Shown here in pieces: positions 8,960-18,047 of a stretch of DNA of 64,000 nucleotides. The translations under genes were made by a program, and so were the position numbers. The number at the start of each line of letters is the position of its first letter. Positions within the stretch are counted from its first letter, which is position 1. The stretch comes from QGNO01 sp964493125. GTDB lineage: Bacteria > Chloroflexota > Dehalococcoidia > Lucifugimonadales > QGNO01. Below the pieces are notes generated by a model, which had not been told where the DNA came from, ran no database searches, and saw only the letters and a list, made by a program, of their open reading frames with translations. The stretch is from contig CAZBMS010000003.1 in assembly GCA_964493125.1 (NCBI GenBank), positions 8,183 to 72,182 on the forward strand. The letters run 5' to 3'.

Positions 8960-9298
8960 ATGAAGAACTGCATATTCTGTGAGATCGGATCAGATAGCTC
9001 AAAAGCTGAACGTATATACCAAGACGAATGGTGTTTTGTAATTCACGACATAAATCCGATAGCTCCAATACATCTGCTGCTAATACCGAAGGAACATATA
9101 ACGGAGCTTTGGGATAATCAAGAAAAATTGCTGGGACATCTCTTAGTCGTTGCAGATAAAGTCGCTGTGCAAGTGGGGTTAAAAGAAAATGGATTCAGAA
9201 TTACGATTAACCAAGGCAAGGATAGTGGACAGGCTATACCTCATCTCCATTTGCACCTAATGGGGGGTGGCGAACTCCCTTGGGGTACCAAGTTATAG
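8960..9298 (+). CDS. HIT family nucleotide-binding protein (Hint-like)
   Basis: This 112-aa histidine-triad protein has the catalytic HLHLHL motif in IPHLHLHLMGG near the C-terminus. An N-terminal FCEIG stretch matches the region that binds zinc in some Hint proteins, though only one of the paired cysteines is clear. HIT hydrolases cleave phosphoramidate or acyl-adenylate nucleotides. The frame opens with TTG at 8951, but the ATG at 8960 has AAGG nine bases upstream and is preferred. It is divergent from rsmG and is followed closely by the HD hydrolase gene. Confidence 0.88.
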   Translation: MKNCIFCEIGSDSSKAERIYQDEWCFVIHDINPIAPIHLLLIPKEHITELWDNQEKLLGHLLVVADKVAVQVGLKENGFRITINQGKDSGQAIPHLHLHLMGGGELPWGTKL

Positions 9299-9309
9299 CT
9301 ATTAACAAA

Positions 9310-9885
9310 ATGACCCTTTCACTTAGAAAGCTTCGCCGTATTACAGAAACCCTTCCGGCTGAATTGCAAGGCCATTTAGAAAGAGTCCGTGAAGTAGCTA
9401 TCCGACTTGCAGAACGTCACAAGATTGACCCACTAAAGGTTGAATTAGCGTCTCTCGGACATGACATTTATCGCGCACATGATGAAGCGTACCTTTTGTC
9501 GCTGGCCAAAAGTATGAATGTCCATATTACCCCTATAGAGGAATACCTACCAATCATGCTACATGGTCCGCTAGCTGCAATCAGAATTCAGGAAGAATGC
9601 GACATCACCGACTCTGACATTTTACAAGCCGTGAAATGGCACACAACATCCTGCCCAGGGATAGGAAAAGTAGGTCTTATTGTGTTCTTGGCCGACAAAA
9701 TCGAGCCTGAAAAATTGTCTAGGGCTGAATACTTAGCTAAAATCGCCAAAATCGCTGAAGACAACTTAGAATCTGCCGCATTGCGATACCTTACGGAAGA
9801 TATTGCTTGGCGGCTTAGAAACGATAGCCTCGTACATCCTGCAGCAATCGAGGCAAGAAACGACCTCTTGACGCTTCTAAGTTAA
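9310..9885 (+). CDS. yqeK: HD-domain hydrolase, YqeK-like
   Basis: This protein of about 191 aa has an HD phosphohydrolase fold: H in GHLERVREVA, the HD pair in LGHDIYRAH, and HGPLAAIRIQEE and AVKWHTTSCPG, which provide the later metal ligands. The FLADKIEP segment is characteristic of the YqeK group, whose members hydrolyse diadenosine tetraphosphate symmetrically. The frame extends back to a TTG at 9280 that overlaps the HIT gene; the ATG at 9310 is preferred on length. Pairing with a HIT protein, another dinucleotide hydrolase family, makes a shared role in clearing alarmone-type dinucleotides plausible. Confidence 0.8.
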   Translation: MTLSLRKLRRITETLPAELQGHLERVREVAIRLAERHKIDPLKVELASLGHDIYRAHDEAYLLSLAKSMNVHITPIEEYLPIMLHGPLAAIRIQEECDITDSDILQAVKWHTTSCPGIGKVGLIVFLADKIEPEKLSRAEYLAKIAKIAEDNLESAALRYLTEDIAWRLRNDSLVHPAAIEARNDLLTLLS

Positions 9886-9923
9886 TCAGCCAAGAATTAT
9901 TTCGAATCCTTCCTTAATTTCGC

Positions 9924-11201
9924 CTAATCTGAACCCCACTGCCTTAGAGCTAGCTTGAAAGGTTCTATATCTTGATAAGGACCAACGACTGCCAGATTAA
10001 GCTCGTCTCTCTTGAGGAATCGCCTTGCAATAGTGCTTATGTCGTTTGGTTGGACCGCATCAAGGGAATCGACCACCTCGGCCACGCTCAAAACCTTATT
10101 CGTTAACAACTCTTGGACGCCGGACCAAGCTGCTAATGTCCGCGTGTCCTCCATTCGTAACAACAAACGACCCTTAAGGAGTTCCCTAGCTCTATGTAGC
10201 TCCTCTTCAGCAACCCCCTGCTTGATCTTATTCAACTCCTCTAGAATGGTTTCTACAGCCAAAGACGCCTTACCCGGATCAACCCCAAAATCGATCACAA
10301 TGGATCCGGTATCACTGTAGTGACTCGCCGAACTATGAATGTCATAAACCAAACCAAGGTTCTCTCTTACCTGCAAAAATAGTCGGCTGCTCATGCCTTC
10401 ACCTAAAACAGCACACATCAAATCCAGCACGAACCTATCAGGATCACTACGGCCAACTCCTGAAAAAGATAGAGACAGGTGTGCCTGTTCCGTTTCACGG
10501 TATTCCAAACTTGCTTGATATGATTTGCTGTTTCTATTTACAGCTGGATGCAGACTATACGGGGAATTCGAAGGCCACTGCTTGAGTTTAGGAGCCAAGA
10601 TCGACAACACTTCATCCTCAGAAAGCCCCCCTGCAATACTGATAACAATGCTAGATGCTCCGTATTGATGTCGAAACCAATCAACTATCATATCTCGCGA
10701 CAAAGATGCAACGCTTTCTTTGGTGCCCCCTACGTCTCTACCCATCGGTTGGTTAGGCCAAAGCATTTGGTCAGTTAGCAAACCAACCCGATAATCAGGG
10801 TAGTCGTTGGTCATTGCCAGTTCCTCCTGGATAACTCCCCTTTCTTTTTCTACTTCCTCGTGAGAAAGCAGTGGGCTCCTTAGCATATCAACGAGTATAT
10901 CCACCGTGTCCGCAAAATGAGGCAGTGCGACTTTGCACCAATAATTGGTGAGTTCTCGATCCGTGCTGGCATTCATCAAGCCCCCAACTTCTTCTATGGC
11001 TCCAGTAATTTCTAGCGGAGATGGTCGACTGGGCGTTCCTTTAAACACCATGTGCTCCAGAAAGTGAGATAGGCCTGCTTTTTCATCTTCTTCATGTCTG
11101 GATCCACTTTCAACATATATGCATGTTGAAACCGACATAGCATGTGGGACAAATGTGGTAAGCAGGCGAATCCCATTATCCAAAGTTCTTAGGTTATACA
11201 T
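9924..11201 (-). CDS. M16 family zinc peptidase (processing-protease-like)
   Basis: This 425-aa protein has the inverted zinc motif HFLEH at residues 46-50 and the distal glutamate in VIQEELAMTND, so the catalytic set is complete. The C-terminal half repeats the fold without the zinc site, as in mitochondrial processing peptidase beta and Bacillus YmxG (MlpA). It has no signal peptide and is probably cytoplasmic. The ATG at 11201 follows TAGGA with a 7-8 base gap. It lies on the same strand as pcrA, 77 bases downstream of it. Natural substrates of this bacterial group are poorly known. Confidence 0.87.
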   Translation of the reverse strand: MYNLRTLDNGIRLLTTFVPHAMSVSTCIYVESGSRHEEDEKAGLSHFLEHMVFKGTPSRPSPLEITGAIEEVGGLMNASTDRELTNYWCKVALPHFADTVDILVDMLRSPLLSHEEVEKERGVIQEELAMTNDYPDYRVGLLTDQMLWPNQPMGRDVGGTKESVASLSRDMIVDWFRHQYGASSIVISIAGGLSEDEVLSILAPKLKQWPSNSPYSLHPAVNRNSKSYQASLEYRETEQAHLSLSFSGVGRSDPDRFVLDLMCAVLGEGMSSRLFLQVRENLGLVYDIHSSASHYSDTGSIVIDFGVDPGKASLAVETILEELNKIKQGVAEEELHRARELLKGRLLLRMEDTRTLAAWSGVQELLTNKVLSVAEVVDSLDAVQPNDISTIARRFLKRDELNLAVVGPYQDIEPFKLALRQWGSD

Positions 11202-11278
11202 GTTTAATCCTATTGTTTCGTTGACTTTTTCCTACATGAAAGATAAATGGCGAAGTCTGTTTTGATCCATTCAGTTAC

Positions 11279-13504
11279 TCATTCTTCATTAGGCAAAGAG
11301 TTATCATCCTTGACCAACTTTTCAAGCGGTGCTATCCCAAGTAGAAGCCGTTTAACTCCTGATGGACCCTTAAAAGCAACTGTGGCCTCGTTATCGTCAC
11401 CTATTGCAATCGTATTAAGCACTATTCCCTCACCAAAAATCTTGTGTTTTACTTTATCTCCTACCCTCATTGGAGGAACATTCGACTCAACAGCATCACC
11501 TCGAGCAGAGCTAGCATCATGACCTGTTTTGTTAATCAGATTCCTAGGAATGTCCTTCAAAAACCTACTGGGAGTTCTGGCGGTTCGACCACCAGAATAC
11601 ATGGTATTCCTATTATCTCCATAAATTCGGCGTAAGAATGTTCGGGATAGATAAAGCCTTTCCTTTGCTCTTGTCATCCCTACGTAGAACAACCTCCGTT
11701 CTTCCTCGACTTGTACAGGATCATCTATCGAGCGCGAATGAGGTAATAATCCCTCCTCTATTCCCAAGATGAATACGGCTGGGAACTCCAAGCCTTTCGC
11801 CTGATGCAATGTAATAAGGGTAACCGCATCCTGAGCATCATTAAGACCGTCGACATCAGAAACAAGCGCAACGCTTTCCAAAAAGGCTTCAAGGGAAACT
11901 GCAGGATTTTCACTCAATAAATCCTGCAGTTCTAGAGCTTGGCCTCGAAACTCCTGTATATTTTCGAGTTGATCACTTTCCCTTTCTCCACCCCTTAAGT
12001 ATTCACTATATCCCACCCTCTCCAATACCAAATCTACCAAATCGGCGACGCCTAAAAGTTGGGATTGGGAGGACAGTTCTTCGAAAAAGGTCATCAGCCG
12101 GCGAATGGCAGATACGGATCTGGTTGTTAGGTTGGATTGCAAGTCTCCCTTTTGATTGTCATCGCTGATTACCTGTAGCGATTCATACATTGAAATCCCT
12201 TGTTCTTGACCCAGGCGCCTAACCTCTTCTATCGTCCTCGAGCCTATCCCTCTCGGTGGCACATTTATAATTCGCATGAGGCTAATTTCATCTCTACGAT
12301 TGTGAATTACTCGTAAATAGGCGATTAGATCCTTTATCTCTCGCCTTAAGTAGAATCTAACCCCACCTATTAATCTGTAACTAACTCCATGCCTCCGACA
12401 AGCATCTTCCATTGCCCTAGATTGTGCATTGACCCTATACATAACCGCACAATCGCCAAGCGACAAACCTTCTTCCCTTACTAGTCGCTCTACTTCACTC
12501 AATACCCACTGCGCTTCTTCATTTTCGTCATGTCCTTCATTCACAACGAGCAAACAACCATCCGCATTCTTAGAAAAAAGATTGTTATTTAGTCGATTTC
12601 TATTAGGAGAAATCACGTGTTTAGCGGCCTCAACTATATTCTTTGTAGACCGATAATTTTCTCCAAGGTTAATTACCTTTGAATCAGGGTAGTTGCTTTG
12701 GAAGGAAAGTATGTTGCCAACATCAGCATTGCGCCAAGCATATATCGACTGATCAGGATCTCCAACGACACAAATATTCCGATGCTTATCGGCAAGAAGT
12801 CTGGACAATGCATATTGAGAGTGGTTGGTATCTTGGAATTCGTCTATAAGCAGATGCGAGTATCTTTGCTGATACTTTTCAAGAACTTCCGGTACCTGTC
12901 GCATAAGAACAACTGTCTGAGTCACTAAATCATCGAAGTCCAAGGCAGCCATATTTGATTTCATTGACTCGTATCTTTCATAAACCCTCAACACTATCTC
13001 ATCGTAGTAACTGCTCGATCTAGACAACGCGAAGGCTTGAGGGTCTAACAGGTTGCTCTTAGCATCTGATATTGCGCTTCCAATTGCCCTAATTGGGTAT
13101 TGCCTAGGGTCGATGTCAGCCTCATCCATTGCTCTCTTAAGCAAGGATTGTTTGTCATCATCGTCATAAATTACAAAGCTGCTGTCCAAATCCATCTTAT
13201 TGCCATCCACTCTCAATATGGACACACAAAGTGAATGGAATGTTTTACAAGTTACACCTTCAGAAAGTTCGCCCAACAGATAATCTAGCCTAGTCCTCAT
13301 TTCACGAGCTGCCTTATTCGTAAAAGTCACAGCTACTATTCTGTTAGGGTTAACTCCACATTCGTTGATCAGATACGCTATTCTGTGAGTAATTACTCGT
13401 GTCTTTCCGCTCCCCGGCCCAGCTACAATGAGCAATGGGCCATCTACCGTTCTAGTGGCTTCGACTTGCGCAGGGTTCAAGTTTCTAAAAAGTTCGGTCA
13501 CCAT
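11279..13504 (-). CDS. pcrA: ATP-dependent DNA helicase PcrA/UvrD
   Basis: This 741-aa SF1A 3'-5' helicase acts in nucleotide excision repair and removes proteins from DNA. Walker A GPGSGKT is at residues 29-35, followed by TFTNKAAREM (motif Ia), LIDEFQDTN (motif II), VGDPDQSIYAWR (motif III), a motif IV region around ENYRST, ITLHQAKGLEFPAV (motif V) and RRLFYVGMTRAKE (motif VI). The C-terminal 50 residues contain VGDKVKHKIFGEGIV, the Tudor-like RNA-polymerase-binding module typical of PcrA rather than enterobacterial UvrD. No SOS box is visible upstream. It is followed by the M16 peptidase gene. Confidence 0.95.
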   Translation of the reverse strand: MVTELFRNLNPAQVEATRTVDGPLLIVAGPGSGKTRVITHRIAYLINECGVNPNRIVAVTFTNKAAREMRTRLDYLLGELSEGVTCKTFHSLCVSILRVDGNKMDLDSSFVIYDDDDKQSLLKRAMDEADIDPRQYPIRAIGSAISDAKSNLLDPQAFALSRSSSYYDEIVLRVYERYESMKSNMAALDFDDLVTQTVVLMRQVPEVLEKYQQRYSHLLIDEFQDTNHSQYALSRLLADKHRNICVVGDPDQSIYAWRNADVGNILSFQSNYPDSKVINLGENYRSTKNIVEAAKHVISPNRNRLNNNLFSKNADGCLLVVNEGHDENEEAQWVLSEVERLVREEGLSLGDCAVMYRVNAQSRAMEDACRRHGVSYRLIGGVRFYLRREIKDLIAYLRVIHNRRDEISLMRIINVPPRGIGSRTIEEVRRLGQEQGISMYESLQVISDDNQKGDLQSNLTTRSVSAIRRLMTFFEELSSQSQLLGVADLVDLVLERVGYSEYLRGGERESDQLENIQEFRGQALELQDLLSENPAVSLEAFLESVALVSDVDGLNDAQDAVTLITLHQAKGLEFPAVFILGIEEGLLPHSRSIDDPVQVEEERRLFYVGMTRAKERLYLSRTFLRRIYGDNRNTMYSGGRTARTPSRFLKDIPRNLINKTGHDASSARGDAVESNVPPMRVGDKVKHKIFGEGIVLNTIAIGDDNEATVAFKGPSGVKRLLLGIAPLEKLVKDDNSLPNEE

Positions 13505-13570
13505 TGTAATTAAGAGCCTAATCGTTTTTACTGGGCTCCCTTATGCTACAGGATTGTCTTACCTCAGTAA

Positions 13571-14248
13571 CTATTCAAGATAATCGCTAGAGTCGATATC
13601 AAATTCGTCAGCGTGGATATCTACACTACCTAGTTGTTCCAACAAGGCTTTCTGATAATCCGGTAAATGTAGGTTCCTGACAGTCATTATTAAAGCATCC
13701 TCATGGTTGTCAGAATAATATCGTTTTCTTAGGCCACATTTTGTGAAGCCATGTTTCACATATAGTGCCTGCGCTGAGTGATTGCTTACTCTCACTTCTA
13801 AAGTCGCCAGCTGGGATCTCCTTGCAACAGCCATCTTCAAGGCTCCCAACAGAAGTCCTTCCCCAAGTCCTCTCCTACGGAATTCCTCCCTCACTGCAAT
13901 CGAAGTGATGTGGGCCTCGTCAGCCATAAACCACACCCCTACATATCCAACTATTAGCTGTCCATTCCAATGCGGAATATCACTAGGAGATCCCAACAAG
14001 CCCTTCAAGTTAGAAAAAACTCTGTGAAGTAACGGTTGCCTCAAATCGGTAACGGGAGTCAGTACATTCTCCTCAGGTTCTTCCGTGTCAATCACAAGCG
14101 GGGAATATACAACAAGGTATTTTGCTAGACGGTTTCCCAACTCTCTTCCAAAGGGAGTTGGCGGCCAAGTAGTTGGGAAGGCCTCCCGCTCTATGTCAGA
14201 TACTTGCGAAATGTCCTCTGGCCTCATCGGCCGAATCTTGAAGTCCAT
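13571..14248 (-). CDS. rimI: GNAT acetyltransferase, RimI-like
   Basis: This 225-aa (from the ATG at 14248) N-acetyltransferase has the acetyl-CoA loop RRRGLGEGLL and the ALYVKHGF helix, as in RimI, which acetylates the N-terminus of ribosomal protein bS18. It is longer than typical RimI (about 150 aa): about 45 extra residues, rich in acidic and Leu/Pro residues, lie between the first strands and the GYVGVWFMADEAHI strand, and an acidic tail follows the GNAT core. The TTG at 14266 is an alternative start but lacks a ribosome-binding site. Gene order relative to pcrA is same-strand with a 66-base gap. The exact acetyl acceptor is not certain. Confidence 0.78.
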   Translation of the reverse strand: MDFKIRPMRPEDISQVSDIEREAFPTTWPPTPFGRELGNRLAKYLVVYSPLVIDTEEPEENVLTPVTDLRQPLLHRVFSNLKGLLGSPSDIPHWNGQLIVGYVGVWFMADEAHITSIAVREEFRRRGLGEGLLLGALKMAVARRSQLATLEVRVSNHSAQALYVKHGFTKCGLRKRYYSDNHEDALIMTVRNLHLPDYQKALLEQLGSVDIHADEFDIDSSDYLE

Positions 14249-14345
14249 GTTACGGGTCGGCAACAATAATATTCGATACTCGTGAATTCTATCATGGCAA
14301 AAGACATGATCGCCAGATCGGCAGTTTATTCATTGGAGTAGCGCC

Positions 14346-14375
14346 TTTACTGAGTCTTGGTTATAGGAGTATAAT
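14346..14375 (+). promoter_or_regulatory. Promoter of the ABC exporter operon
   Basis: A TTTACT -35 element (14346-14351) is followed after 18 bases by a perfect TATAAT -10 (14370-14375). It points at the ABC exporter genes and would give a leader of about 80 bases, which ends in AAAGGA ten bases before the ATG at 14461. The leader shows no obvious riboswitch or hairpin. Confidence 0.55.
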
Positions 14376-14460
14376 TTGTCCCTGTGTTTCCCTTGTTCGC
14401 TCTTGTCTCATATTAAAATTTTCGGAGTGCGTCTGTTAACGGCGAAAGGACAGCCTCTGC

Positions 14461-16239
14461 ATGCGTGTCCTATGGAGAATAGCTAAACGAGCTTCAAAAT
14501 ATAAGCTCGGACTACTTTTCGCCTATGCAACCATCTTAGGCGTAACTGCAGCCTCTATGTTCGTGCCTCGCTTTCTAGGCACTGCAATCGATGAAGTCCT
14601 ATCTTCAGGGGGAGGCCGTCGAGAACTACTGGTACTCGCGATATCCGTTCTAGTAGCTAATGGTATGAGAGGCGCATTCGCGTATTGGCAACAGTACCTT
14701 GGGGAAACAATAGGTCAAAAAGTAGCTTATGACCTCCGCAATGAGTTCTACAACCATCTACAGAGAATGAGTTTTGGCTTTCACGACAAACAGCAAACGG
14801 GAAACCTAATGTCTAAAGCCACTACTGACATGGAAGGGATACGCATGTTCGTTCAGATGGGGCTAATCCGTGCTGCTTTTACCGTACTGTTGTTTGTAGG
14901 CGTCGGCTCAGCAATGGTACTCCTTAATTGGAAGCTAGCTTTAATTACCTTGCTCTTCGCCCCTGTTGTCGCTTGGAGAAGTGGCCAAACAATGGTTCAA
15001 ATGCGCCGTGTCTGGCTAGCAGTTCAGACAGAACTTGGGCTTATGACGACTGCTCTTCAAGAAAATCTCTCTGGTCAACGGGTCGTAAAAGCTTTTGCGG
15101 CTGAAGAACATGAACAAAAAAGATTTTATTTTCATGCAAATAACGCTTCAACTTACGCCTATCAAGCAGCCATATATCAAGCTTCCAATTCTTCATTAGT
15201 AACGTTCTTCTACGTAGGCATAACCGTGGTGGTACTCTGGGCTGGAGGCCGAGAAGTAATATCCGGCAATATTTCACACGGAGAGTTAGCTCAGTTCATT
15301 TTCTACCTGGGCATCTTGACTCAACCGGTTCGAATGATCGCATGGGTAGTCAATTCTTTTTCTCGTGGATATGGCTCTGGTCAAAGGTTATTTGCAACAC
15401 TTGACGCAGTATCGCCTGTAGAAGATAAGCCAAACGCAATAGAGCTACCCAAAGTAAAAGGGCATGTTAGGTTTGCTAACGTTTCATTTTCGTATAACGG
15501 AACCCCCCCTGTATTGAAGGGTATAGATATCGATGCAAAACCAAACGAAGTTATCGCTTTAGTCGGAGCGCCAGGCAGCGGCAAGAGTACTCTTGTACAT
15601 CTGATTCCAAGGTTTTATGACGTTGGGGACGGCACGTTAACCATCGACGCGCACGATGTACGTGACGTGACTATGGAGTCCCTGAGAAGAAACATAGGTA
15701 TTGTCCAACAAGACGTGTTCCTTTTCACTGCTAAAATCAGAGACAACATCGCATACGGAAAGGTGGAAGCATCTGAAGAGGAAATAATAAAGGCTGCAAA
15801 AATAGCTCAGCTTCACCAGTATATTGAGGCTATGCCAAATGGATACGACACATGGGTCGGGGAAAGAGGCACCACTCTTTCTGGAGGACAGCGACAACGC
15901 CTTGCTATAGCAAGGACCGTGCTACTTGACCCCGCTATACTCATCCTTGATGACTCAACGGCGAGTGTAGATACCGAAACTGAACATCACATTAGAGAAG
16001 CACTTCAGGGAGTAATGAAAGGTCGTACTACTTTTGTTATAGCACACCGCCTTAGCACAGTACTAAATGCAGATCTGATATTAGTCCTTAAAGATGGGGA
16101 AATCGTTCAAAGGGGCACCCATAAGGAACTTTTGGAAATTTCAGGCCACTATAAAGACATCTACAACCTGCAGCTACGCCCAGGAGACATCGACGTAACA
16201 TCGCCTGCAACAAGCCAGATAAAGGATTCAGGCGAATAA
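14461..16239 (+). CDS. Heterodimeric ABC exporter, subunit with degenerate catalytic site
   Basis: This 592-aa half-transporter has an N-terminal six-helix exporter domain (residues 1-310) and a C-terminal ATPase domain. Walker A GAPGSGKST is at 369-377, the Q-loop in VQQDVF, the signature LSGGQ at 473-477 and the H-loop histidine at about 529. Walker B reads ILILDDST: the catalytic glutamate that should follow the first Asp is itself Asp (about 498), which is the mark of the inactive site in TM287/288- and BmrCD-type heterodimers. The next gene starts within this stop codon and supplies the complementary subunit. Family members export drugs or lipids across the cytoplasmic membrane; the substrate here is unknown. 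Confidence 0.9.
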   Translation: MRVLWRIAKRASKYKLGLLFAYATILGVTAASMFVPRFLGTAIDEVLSSGGGRRELLVLAISVLVANGMRGAFAYWQQYLGETIGQKVAYDLRNEFYNHLQRMSFGFHDKQQTGNLMSKATTDMEGIRMFVQMGLIRAAFTVLLFVGVGSAMVLLNWKLALITLLFAPVVAWRSGQTMVQMRRVWLAVQTELGLMTTALQENLSGQRVVKAFAAEEHEQKRFYFHANNASTYAYQAAIYQASNSSLVTFFYVGITVVVLWAGGREVISGNISHGELAQFIFYLGILTQPVRMIAWVVNSFSRGYGSGQRLFATLDAVSPVEDKPNAIELPKVKGHVRFANVSFSYNGTPPVLKGIDIDAKPNEVIALVGAPGSGKSTLVHLIPRFYDVGDGTLTIDAHDVRDVTMESLRRNIGIVQQDVFLFTAKIRDNIAYGKVEASEEEIIKAAKIAQLHQYIEAMPNGYDTWVGERGTTLSGGQRQRLAIARTVLLDPAILILDDSTASVDTETEHHIREALQGVMKGRTTFVIAHRLSTVLNADLILVLKDGEIVQRGTHKELLEISGHYKDIYNLQLRPGDIDVTSPATSQIKDSGE

Positions 16240-18041
16240 TGTTGCAAGGAGGTGGATGGGGACACGGGCAGGGTGGTCTAGACGATGACGACAGTGGGTC
16301 GATATATAACCATGAAGTAATCAAACGGCTGTTCCCATATTTTAAAAACCAACTAGGGCTGTTTACCTTAGCCATGGTTATGATGTTGGTCTACACCTCA
16401 ACATTGGTCCTTATACCATGGCTAATTGGTTTCACAATTGATAATTACGTATTAGCTAAAGATATAGATGGCTTAAACCGAATCGGTTTCGTATTAATAG
16501 CAGTCATCATGGCCAACCTAATCGGCAACTACCTTTACATGCGTATCTTGGGGAAGATCAGCCAAGAAGTCCTATATCGGCTTAGAACAGACATGTTCGA
16601 TCACTTACAAAAGCTTTCCGTGCCATTTTTTGACCGTAACGAAGTTGGGCGCATTATGAGTCGAGTCATGAGCGATGTTGGTCAAATCCAAGAATTTCTA
16701 CCAATGGTTACCATTACATTGGGAGATATGCTTAGCTTGGTAGGCATAATAGCTGTAATGTTTCTTATGAACGTCAAGCTGGCAATCGTTGCGATTCTAG
16801 TCCTGCCCATCTTGGCAATAATTATGAGCGTCTGGCAGCGCTACGCCAAAACAGCTTTCATCAGAATTCGCTATGCAATATCTGTGGTTAACTCTCGCCT
16901 TCAACAAAACATCTCAGGAGTTCGGGTTGTTCAGAGTATGAATCGTGAGAACCTCAACTTAAGCCAATTTGACGATGTTAATCTAGCTCATTTAGATGCT
17001 AACGTACGTGCCATTAAACTTTCTGCAGTCCTAATGCCTACAGTCGATTTAATCACCGGGATAGCCCTTGGATTGGTAATAATTATAGGGGGTACCATGG
17101 TTTTAGATGGGAGCTTGGGAGCAGGAGCCCTTGTAGCATTTGCCTTGTACGTACAACGTTTTTATGACCCGATTAGAAATCTCACGATGCAATACACTCA
17201 ATTTCAGAGGGCGATGACTGGGGGCGTACGCATTTTTGAGCTGATAGATGTGGAGCCTGAAGTAGTGGACAAGGTAGACGCTGCCTCATTACCTCAAATC
17301 AAAGGTGAAATCAAATACGAAAATGTTTGCCTGGAATACGTGAAAGGCATCCAAGTGTTAACGAATGTTAACCTCCACATTAAGCCTGGGCAGACGGTTG
17401 CACTGGTAGGACAAACTGGGGCAGGCAAGACTTCAATGGTGTCACTTTTGGTTCGCTTCTACGATGTAACAAGTGGATCGATTACCATTGATGGATACGA
17501 TTTACGTGATATACAACGCAACTCACTCGCTGCCCAAGCAAGCATGGTGCTCCAAGAACCTTTTCTTTTCTCGGTCTCTGTCGAAGACAACATCAAGTAC
17601 AGGCACACAAGCGCTACAATGGAAGATGTGATAACCGCAGCTAAGGCAGTTGGTGCACATGATTTCATTATGAAACTCGAACAAGGCTACGATACCATTC
17701 TTTATGAAAGGGGTGGCAATCTTAGCGTCGGTCAGAGGCAACTTATCAGTTTCGCCCGGGCCTTGTTGGCAGATCCCAGGATCTTAATTCTTGATGAAGC
17801 CACAGCTAATATCGATACATTCACAGAAGTGGTGATTCAGCAAGCCCTAAAAACTGTCCTTACGGGTCGTACAGCATTGGTAATTGCCCACCGACTGTCT
17901 ACAATACAAAATTCTGATGTGATTGTAGTTATGGAACAAGGTGAAATCGTTGCCTCTGGGACTCACGAAGATCTTCTCCAATATTCACCGATATACTCGA
18001 AATTGTACTCTCTGAATTTCCAAGAGCCAACAGAGTCTTAA
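16239..18041 (+). CDS. Heterodimeric ABC exporter, catalytic partner subunit
   Basis: This 600-aa partner overlaps the upstream gene by one base (TAATG). It starts with an unusual Gly/Asp-rich tail of about 20 residues, then the six-helix domain (about 30-330) and the ATPase domain. Walker A is at 391-399 and Walker B is canonical (D519-E520). Its own signature is LSVGQ (495-499) instead of LSGGQ. Thus the competent site pairs this Walker A/B with LSGGQ of the first subunit, while the degenerate site pairs the DD subunit with LSVGQ. This complementary decay is what is expected of an obligate heterodimer. The gene converges with the crotonase gene, 6 bases away. Confidence 0.9.
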   Translation: MLQGGGWGHGQGGLDDDDSGSIYNHEVIKRLFPYFKNQLGLFTLAMVMMLVYTSTLVLIPWLIGFTIDNYVLAKDIDGLNRIGFVLIAVIMANLIGNYLYMRILGKISQEVLYRLRTDMFDHLQKLSVPFFDRNEVGRIMSRVMSDVGQIQEFLPMVTITLGDMLSLVGIIAVMFLMNVKLAIVAILVLPILAIIMSVWQRYAKTAFIRIRYAISVVNSRLQQNISGVRVVQSMNRENLNLSQFDDVNLAHLDANVRAIKLSAVLMPTVDLITGIALGLVIIIGGTMVLDGSLGAGALVAFALYVQRFYDPIRNLTMQYTQFQRAMTGGVRIFELIDVEPEVVDKVDAASLPQIKGEIKYENVCLEYVKGIQVLTNVNLHIKPGQTVALVGQTGAGKTSMVSLLVRFYDVTSGSITIDGYDLRDIQRNSLAAQASMVLQEPFLFSVSVEDNIKYRHTSATMEDVITAAKAVGAHDFIMKLEQGYDTILYERGGNLSVGQRQLISFARALLADPRILILDEATANIDTFTEVVIQQALKTVLTGRTALVIAHRLSTIQNSDVIVVMEQGEIVASGTHEDLLQYSPIYSKLYSLNFQEPTES

Positions 18042-18047
18042 TTCATT

